Origin: Phycisphaerae bacterium
GTDB lineage: Bacteria > Planctomycetota > Phycisphaerae > UBA1845 > Fen-1342
DNA: 11,107 nucleotides
Direction: 5' to 3'
NCBI GenBank assembly: GCA_022842805.1
Contig: JALHOX010000114.1
Location: 1 to 11,107 of the forward strand
Notes under the pieces: generated by a model
Database searches by the model: none
What the model saw: only the letters and a program-made list of their open reading frames with translations
What the model was told of the DNA's origin: nothing
Translations under genes and position numbers: made by a program
Part shown: one piece after another, positions 6,804 to 11,107 of the stretch
Layout of the letters: every line of letters begins with the position of its first letter
Numbering within the stretch: the first letter of the stretch is position 1

Positions 6804-7445
6804 ATGCAGGCTTTCATTCAATACAAGCAGCCGGCACCGAGCGATCATTGCATCGTGTGTCTTTATTCGCGGGAGGGGCTGACGCCTACGCAGGATTGTC
6901 CGGAGTGTGGGGCGCCGAGCGGGCCGGGGTGGATCTATTTTGTGCCGCTGGTTGGAAAAGATGAGCTAGATGCCGCCAGGTGGGTGCCGTGGATCGTCGG
7001 CTTTCAGGTCGGCGCGGGGCTCCTGCAGATCGGACTGGCGTTCGTCGCGCAGCGCGGCGGACTACCACCGTGGCATACTTTGTTGCAGGGGATGATGTAT
7101 GTTGCAGCCGGGCTACTGGTCGCGGTGGCGCAACGTTTTCGCTTTCTCGGCGGCAGGCGTCGGCGGCCCAACACGCTCGCTATTGGGGATGAGGAGTTTG
7201 CGGTTATCGAGAATCTGCGACGGACGCAGCTCTACCGGCTCGACAAGGTGAGCGATTTTCATACCGAGCGGCACATCGGCCAGGCGATCGTCTTTCAGTA
7301 TGAGGGGGCGACGGTGCGGCTGGACCATGCGCGTTTCTGTGGACACAGCTACCCGCGGATGCAGAATTTTCATGACTGTCTGCGGTTGGCGGTCACGGAC
7401 GCGCGAGCGCGTGCGACGGCGCAGGGTTCGGAGGATCGGTCGTGA
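6804..7445 (+). CDS. Zinc-ribbon two-TM protein, first of tandem pair
   Basis: 213 aa of unknown function. The N-terminus is a zinc ribbon: Cys16-x2-Cys19, 12 residues, then Cys32-x2-Cys35 in DCPECGAP. Two hydrophobic helices follow at about 60-82 and 91-110, joined by a short Gly/Pro turn. An Arg-rich patch (RFRFLGGRRRRP) comes after helix 2, as expected for a cytoplasmic boundary. The soluble C-terminal domain (about 118-213) starts NTLAIGDEEFAVIENLRRTQLYRL and looks like alternating β-strands with a final helix. The next gene has the same architecture and clear local similarity, so the two arose by duplication. The GTGA overlap at 7442-7445 implies coupled translation. The ribbon and tail would face the cytoplasm; a sensing or scaffolding role is a guess. 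Confidence 0.75.
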   Translation: MQAFIQYKQPAPSDHCIVCLYSREGLTPTQDCPECGAPSGPGWIYFVPLVGKDELDAARWVPWIVGFQVGAGLLQIGLAFVAQRGGLPPWHTLLQGMMYVAAGLLVAVAQRFRFLGGRRRRPNTLAIGDEEFAVIENLRRTQLYRLDKVSDFHTERHIGQAIVFQYEGATVRLDHARFCGHSYPRMQNFHDCLRLAVTDARARATAQGSEDRS

Positions 7446-8053
7446 GCGATGAGCGCGGGGCGACGAACGACAGCCGCCGCGAAACGATCTGCTACGGCTG
7501 CGACTATCCGCGGACCGGGCTGTCGGCGGAGGTCGATTGTCCGGAGTGTGGAGCGCCGTATGGGGCAGAGTGGACGGTCTATACCACGAATCCGACGCCG
7601 TGGGAGACGACGATTTTCGCGTGGATTTTGTTGCTGCCCATGTTGGGATACGCGATTCCGACGATTGGATCGGCGCTGACGTGGACTGGGCGACGCGGAG
7701 CGGGCTGGGAGCATTTGCTGATGGGGGTGATCGGCCTGGCGATGGTGATCGTGGCTTTCCAAACGCTGCGGCATAATTGGCGGCAGAATCGGGCGGCGCG
7801 GTGTGGTGCGCTGGCGCTGGGACGGGACGAGTTTGCGTTGGTTGATCGAAGGGCGCGGCGCGCGGAGCGGTACCTGCTGCGCGAAGTTCGCGAGCTGGAG
7901 GTCGGGCACTTGGGCGATGCGTTGAAGTTTCGGTATGAGGGGCGGCTGGTGTCGATCGATTTGGGGCGAATCTTGATTGGCGACAACGCGAGGGCGTTTG
8001 ATTTCGCGATGGCGCTTCAGAAGGCGTGGCGTGAGGCGATGGAGCGGGGTTGA
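7442..8053 (+). CDS. Zinc-ribbon two-TM protein, second of tandem pair
   Basis: 203 aa from a GTG that overlaps the previous stop by 4 nt. GGAGG sits 7 nt upstream (7430-7434), so the start is well supported. It has the same plan as its neighbour: a zinc ribbon (Cys17-x2-Cys20, 12 residues, Cys33-x2-Cys36, again DCPECGAP), TM helices at about 57-79 and 91-107, then a soluble domain. GALALGRDEFALVDRRARRA and ALKFRYEGRLVSIDLGRI align with NTLAIGDEEFAVIENLRR and AIVFQYEGATVRLDHARF of the first copy. Outside these blocks the pair is strongly diverged, so this is an old duplication. The function is unknown. A strong hairpin terminator follows 30 bp after the stop. Confidence 0.78.
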   Translation: MSDERGATNDSRRETICYGCDYPRTGLSAEVDCPECGAPYGAEWTVYTTNPTPWETTIFAWILLLPMLGYAIPTIGSALTWTGRRGAGWEHLLMGVIGLAMVIVAFQTLRHNWRQNRAARCGALALGRDEFALVDRRARRAERYLLREVRELEVGHLGDALKFRYEGRLVSIDLGRILIGDNARAFDFAMALQKAWREAMERG

Positions 8054-8082
8054 TCGGTCGCAGCGAGGTGTGGCCGGCGGAG

Positions 8083-8130
8083 AAAACGGAGAACGGCGAC
8101 CCGGTGTTTCGCCGGGTCGCCGTCCGTTTT
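8083..8130. terminator. Bidirectional intrinsic terminator
   Basis: A 12-bp perfect stem (8093-8104 with 8112-8123, 7-nt loop) is extended by AAAACGG (8083-8089) pairing with CCGTTTT (8124-8130) past a 3-nt bulge. The outer A and T runs give a U-tail on either strand. It sits between the convergent stops at 8053 and 8162 and should terminate both the zinc-ribbon operon and the sigma-factor gene. Confidence 0.85.
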
Positions 8131-8161
8131 GAGAAATCGAAGGCCGCGCGCCGGCGGCGGG

Positions 8162-9241
8162 TTAGGCCGACAGCGAATAGTCGGTGTAGTAGTCGGCGTG
8201 CAGCGTTTCGCGCAGCTTTTCGAGCGCCTTGTTCTGAATCTGGCGGACGCGTTCCTTGCTGACGCCGAGCATCGCGCCGACCTCTTCGAGGGTTTTGCCC
8301 TTGGGGGCGACGACCTGCTCGATGAAGGCCGAATCGACCAGCGGGGAAGAATCGTCATGGACGGTTTGCGTGGCGCCGGTGATCGCGAAGCGGGCGGCGA
8401 TGACCTGCTGCTCGACGTCGGACAATTCGGCACGATTGCTGGCGAGCGCCTCGCGCAGACTGTTCAGGCCGCTCTGCTCGACTTCGGCCCGCTGGCGATC
8501 GAGGAAATCGCTGCGCTCGATGGTCGTGTCAAAGGCGACCGGGAACTGGCTGCGATAGCGCGAGCCCTTGGCGGCGATGCGCGTGAAGGCCGACAGGATC
8601 GCCCGGCAGGCGTAGGTGCTGAACTTGAAGCCGCGGGCGCAGTCGAACTTATCGACGCAGCGGAGAAGCGCCAGATTGCCCTCGCTCACCAATTCCGAGA
8701 GCTCGACGCCGTTGATCTTGGCGCGGCGGGCCATGGCGAGGACGAGCGAGATATTGAGGCGCGAGATTTCGCCGCGAATGTCGCTCGACTTCGAGTACCA
8801 GGCGATCAGGTCGCGGGCCGCGCTGACGGTGAGCCGTTCGTTGCGGAACTGGCGAATGATCTTGAGCACGCGATAGCGGGCGTAGTTGAAGGCGCGGAAG
8901 AGGCGCTTTTCATCGTCGGCGCTGAGGACCTCGGCCCGCATGTTTGCGAAGATGCCGAACTCGTTTTCGAGGTCGACCGTCGCATTCGGGTCATAGGAGA
9001 TGTAGTCCGCCGGTCGCGGGGCTGCGGCGAAGATCGCCTTTTCCGCGGTGGCGGCCTGGAACATCGGCTCGAACACGCACTCGAAGAGTTCGCCTTGGAG
9101 CCTTTGGAGCAAATCGATGTCTTCGTCGGTGAAGCGACGAAGAGCGCTGTTGGGCGGCAGGGTAAAGCTGCCGTGGAGTTTGCGAAGTCCGCCGCGGGCG
9201 GCCGACTTCGAAGCTTTGACCTTTCCTTGAGTGACTTTCAT
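8162..9241 (-). CDS. Sigma-70 family RNA polymerase sigma factor, unusual region 2.4
   Basis: 359 aa. The ATG at 9241 is fixed by a perfect AGGAGG 7 nt upstream (9254-9249); the frame extends upstream but without such a signal. It directs RNA polymerase to a promoter class. A basic N-terminal tail (1-35) precedes region 1.2/2.1 (about 92-125, VLSADDEKRLFRAFNYARYR). Region 2.2 has the core-binding block ELVSEGNLALLRCVDKFD (182-200). Region 2.3/2.4 reads GFKFSTYACRAILSAFTRIA (204-223), in which the two Trp of the usual STYATWWIRQA are Arg213 and Ala214. Region 3 is short or absent. Region 4.1 starts at about 272. An insertion of about 25 residues (about 288-313) separates it from region 4.2, whose helix-turn-helix is KTLEEVGAMLGVSKERVRQI (316-335). 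It is not the ECF type, being too long and having region 1.2. It could be a group 2/3 or a planctomycete-specific factor. Confidence 0.85.
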   Translation of the reverse strand: MKVTQGKVKASKSAARGGLRKLHGSFTLPPNSALRRFTDEDIDLLQRLQGELFECVFEPMFQAATAEKAIFAAAPRPADYISYDPNATVDLENEFGIFANMRAEVLSADDEKRLFRAFNYARYRVLKIIRQFRNERLTVSAARDLIAWYSKSSDIRGEISRLNISLVLAMARRAKINGVELSELVSEGNLALLRCVDKFDCARGFKFSTYACRAILSAFTRIAAKGSRYRSQFPVAFDTTIERSDFLDRQRAEVEQSGLNSLREALASNRAELSDVEQQVIAARFAITGATQTVHDDSSPLVDSAFIEQVVAPKGKTLEEVGAMLGVSKERVRQIQNKALEKLRETLHADYYTDYSLSA

Positions 9242-9316
9242 CCGCGCACCTCCTGGTTGCTGCGGCGCCGGCGAACAGCTCGTAAGCCGTGGGCCAACTA
9301 TCGTTCTCGGGCGTTT

Positions 9317-9336
9317 CCGCCTCCATCGGAAGGCGG
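9317..9336 (-). promoter_or_regulatory. Leader hairpin of the sigma-factor transcript
   Basis: CCGCCT and AGGCGG form a 6-bp stem with an 8-nt loop in the predicted 5' leader, about 76 nt upstream of the start codon. It could affect leader stability. No T-run follows, so attenuation is not indicated. Confidence 0.3.
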
Positions 9337-9386
9337 GACCTCTGGGCATCTAACAATACGGATGTCGTCCCAGATCGGTTCCAAAA

Positions 9387-9416
9387 AACATAACAAAAAT
9401 CGTCCAATACAGTCAA
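9387..9416 (-). promoter_or_regulatory. Candidate promoter of the sigma-factor gene
   Basis: Reading the minus strand, TTGACT (9416-9411, 5/6 to consensus) is followed after 18 nt by TATGTT (9392-9387). A TG one base before the latter makes an extended -10 (TGTTATGTT). This lies in the most AT-rich part of the 9242-9534 gap. Transcription would start near 9380 and leave a leader of about 140 nt. Confidence 0.5.
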
Positions 9417-9434
9417 TATCGTTCAAAACGGCCA

Positions 9435-9464
9435 CGACAATTTTCAGAAGTCCGAAAAATGTCG
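9435..9464. promoter_or_regulatory. Inverted repeat, possible operator
   Basis: CGACAaTTTT (9435-9444) is mirrored by AAAAaTGTCG (9455-9464) across a 10-bp spacer. Nine of ten positions pair, with a symmetrical A/A mismatch. It lies upstream of both divergent genes, 19 bp from the candidate -35 of the sigma gene and 70 bp before the fusion gene start. The dyad fits a dimeric DNA-binding regulator. It does not match LexA boxes that I know. Confidence 0.45.
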
Positions 9465-9534
9465 CGGGCGTGCCCTTGTTACCATACAACAACCGAATAC
9501 GCGGTCGTAACCATCCCGGTTGCAAAGGTTTCCG

Positions 9535-11107
9535 ATGCGGTTGCCGGAACATTGGACGCTCCAGCTCGTCGGCGATTCACATCTCGGCGCGTCGCTCCCC
9601 GGCCTTTCTCGTCGCGCCAACGAGACACGCCGCCAGGATTTGGATGCTGCGTACCGCAAAGCGGTGCGGTCGGGCATCAATTCCAACTGTCGATTGATGT
9701 TGTATTCCGGCGATCTGTGGGACACCCCCCGCCCCCCGGCGATGGATGTTTTGTCGGCGGCGACAGAAATACGCGCCGTAGCCGACGCGGGAATCCCGGT
9801 GGTGGTGCTCGCCGGAAACCACGATGCGGGGGTTTTGTCGGGCTCGGTATGGCTGGAACACCCCAATTTGCACACGGTGGCGCGTCCGCGGCCGATTTTG
9901 CTGGAAATCGACGGGGTGCGGGTGGGCATTGCGGCGATTCCGTTCATCCGTGAGCCGGCGACGTGGTATGCGGCGCTTTCTCAGGTGGCGGCAGACCTGC
10001 CGCCGGCGGACCTGCGGATCGTGTTGGCTCATCAGGCGTTCGTCGGCGCGGTGTGCGGGGCACAAAATTTTCGATTTCGGCTGGGGCGCGATGTGGTGGA
10101 CCCGGCACGGATCCCGCCCGGCTTTGACCTGGTCGCGACGGGGCACGTCCACCGGCCTCAGATTTTGCAGCCGCTGCTGAACGGGCCGCCGATTGTTTAC
10201 GCCGGCGCGACCGATCGGATCGCGTTTACGGAACGGAACGAGGACAAGGGCCACGCCCGGATCGACTTCGCGGAGGGGCGGGCGCGGGTGCGATTCGAAC
10301 GGGCGGAGTGTCGCCCGATGCAGTTTGTTCCGCTGGACATTACGGGGCTGCCGCCGCCGAAGATCATCGAGCTGGTGGAATCGAGCGTCGCCGCCCTGCC
10401 GACGGACGCGGTGGCGGAGGTGCGGCTGACGGGGCAGACGACGCGTGACGCGGTGCGTGGGATTCGCATCGGCCCGCGCGCGGCGGCGGTGCGCGACGAT
10501 GTGCTGGTGGCGGTGAACTTTCGGTCGGTGCAATTCATCGCCAATCGGCAGGCGCGGGCGCAGGGCATTGACTGTGAACCGGTCTACGAACATAGCCCCT
10601 TCGACGATCCGGCGTTGCGGGCGGCGGGCGTGATGAGCGGCGTGCCGGGGAGCTGGGTCGGCGATCTGCCGCGGGGGCCGGGGACCTATGTGCTGCGCGA
10701 CGGCGGCGGACGCGTGGTGTACATCGGAAAGGCGTCGAATCTGCGGCAGAGGGTGCGATCGCACCTGCGCGGCGATTCGGATCATGGCTACTTCGGGGCG
10801 TGGGCGGCGAGCGTGAAGCGAATCGACGTGCGCGTCGCGGCTTCGGAGCTGGAGGCGTCGATCGTCGAAGCCGAGCTGGTGCGTCGCGTGCGGCCGCCCT
10901 TTAATCGGCAGATGCGGGAGTGGGAGGACTACTGGTATCTGGCGCCGCTTTCCGGGCCGCATCGGCAGTTGACCGTGACCCGCGCTCCGGAGACGCACCG
11001 ATTCGCCTTTGGTCCGTTTGGCCGACGGATGAGTGCGGCGATGGTGCTCGACGTCGTCAATCGGGCCTTTGGCTGCGCGCAGTGCCCGGAACACAGATCG
11101 GAAGAGC
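9535..11107 (+). CDS. Mre11/SbcD-like phosphoesterase fused to UvrC-type GIY-YIG domain, 3' truncated
   Basis: The frame starts at an ATG with AAAGG 6 nt upstream and runs 520 genomic codons to the edge without a stop. Residues 8-255 are a calcineurin-like phosphoesterase of the Mre11/SbcD type. All metal-site motifs are present: Asp14/His16 (GDSHLG), Asp60 (SGDLWD), Asn95/His96 (AGNHDAG), His166 (LAHQ) and His204/His206 (GHVHRP). Residues 256-370 resemble the capping region of SbcD-like nucleases. Residues 379-460 form a UvrC-like GIY-YIG domain: GPGTYVL, then VVYIGKASNLRQRV, with Tyr396, Arg406 and Glu445 matching the catalytic Tyr, Arg and Glu of UvrC, then VRPPFN. FAFGPFGRRMS (490-500) and the start of the UvrC Cys cluster (GCAQC) follow. 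The natural C-terminus is missing, and residues after 520 are adapter-encoded. It is probably a cytoplasmic DNA-repair nuclease. The fusion itself is the striking part, and the substrate is unknown. Confidence 0.85.
   Translation, partial: MRLPEHWTLQLVGDSHLGASLPGLSRRANETRRQDLDAAYRKAVRSGINSNCRLMLYSGDLWDTPRPPAMDVLSAATEIRAVADAGIPVVVLAGNHDAGVLSGSVWLEHPNLHTVARPRPILLEIDGVRVGIAAIPFIREPATWYAALSQVAADLPPADLRIVLAHQAFVGAVCGAQNFRFRLGRDVVDPARIPPGFDLVATGHVHRPQILQPLLNGPPIVYAGATDRIAFTERNEDKGHARIDFAEGRARVRFERAECRPMQFVPLDITGLPPPKIIELVESSVAALPTDAVAEVRLTGQTTRDAVRGIRIGPRAAAVRDDVLVAVNFRSVQFIANRQARAQGIDCEPVYEHSPFDDPALRAAGVMSGVPGSWVGDLPRGPGTYVLRDGGGRVVYIGKASNLRQRVRSHLRGDSDHGYFGAWAASVKRIDVRVAASELEASIVEAELVRRVRPPFNRQMREWEDYWYLAPLSGPHRQLTVTRAPETHRFAFGPFGRRMSAAMVLDVVNRAFGCAQCPEHRSEE
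11095..11107 (+). other. Illumina adapter remnant at the contig end
   Basis: AGATCGGAAGAGC is exactly the first 13 bases of the standard Illumina TruSeq adapter, and it is flush with the window end. It is almost certainly an assembly artefact, so genomic sequence ends at or shortly before 11094. Confidence 0.9.

Noticed and set aside
9242..9349. 36-residue upstream extension of the sigma factor
   Set aside because: A perfect AGGAGG precedes the ATG at 9241. The extension is Arg/Pro-rich and has no ribosome-binding site.
9476..9492. TTGTT / AACAA inverted repeat before the fusion gene
   Set aside because: The arms are only 5 bp in an AT-rich stretch, so chance is likely. No properly spaced promoter boxes could be assigned there for the plus strand.
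8129..9697. 522-codon plus-strand frame opposite the sigma-factor gene
   Set aside because: It has no motif, crosses the intergenic region and the start of the next gene, and lies opposite clear sigma region 2 and 4 signatures.
9577..11094. Long open frame (about 505 codons) on the minus strand opposite the nuclease fusion
   Set aside because: It is Arg/Pro/His-rich with no recognisable motif and lies entirely opposite a frame carrying eight correct metal-site residues and a GIY-YIG domain. High GC keeps the antisense frame open by chance.
1..11107. tRNA, rRNA, CRISPR array, insertion sequence or phage genes
   Set aside because: Looked for on both strands. No cloverleaf-like segment, regularly spaced direct repeats, transposase or integrase motifs were seen, and the gaps are too short to hide them.

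Overview
The window is a gene-dense, high-GC bacterial contig with short intergenic gaps and a mixture of ATG and GTG starts. Several traits together point to a Planctomycetota genome, possibly Phycisphaerae-like: a lipoprotein with a Gly/Asn linker, a sigma-70 factor with an unusual region 2.4, zinc-ribbon membrane proteins and divergent UvrC-like proteins. This assignment is an inference from protein style; there is no rRNA or other marker in the window.

Layout. Positions 3-1736 (+) hold the 3' part of a large uncharacterised protein, followed by a predicted lipoprotein at 1871-2863 (+). Converging on these is a flagellar stator pair on the minus strand, motA (4769-3987) and motB (3795-2887), separated by a 191-bp spacer with two hairpins. 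Divergent from motA is a 402-aa UvrC-like protein (4950-6158, +). It has a decayed GIY-YIG domain but keeps the UvrC cysteine cluster and UVR motif. Its 3' end overlaps a convergent zinc-ribbon membrane protein (6662-6120, -). Two tandem, translationally coupled paralogous zinc-ribbon/two-TM proteins follow (6804-7445 and 7442-8053, +). A long symmetrical hairpin (8083-8130) looks like a shared bidirectional terminator between them and a sigma-70 family factor (9241-8162, -). An AT-rich divergent control region (9242-9534) then leads to the most unusual gene, at 9535 to the window end (+). This encodes an Mre11/SbcD-type metallophosphoesterase with all five metal-site motifs, fused in frame to a UvrC-type GIY-YIG nuclease domain with intact catalytic residues.

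The last 13 bases (11095-11107) are identical to the start of the standard Illumina adapter. The right edge is therefore probably a contig end carrying untrimmed adapter, and the fusion gene is cut off artificially.

How the genes may work together. MotA and MotB should form the proton-driven stator of a flagellar motor. The UvrC-like protein and the Mre11-like/GIY-YIG fusion split UvrC-type modules between them: one has a UvrB-contact region without a convincing nuclease, the other a nuclease domain attached to a second nuclease. A link to double-strand-break, crosslink or excision repair is plausible but unproven. No tRNA, rRNA, CRISPR array, insertion sequence or attachment site was seen.
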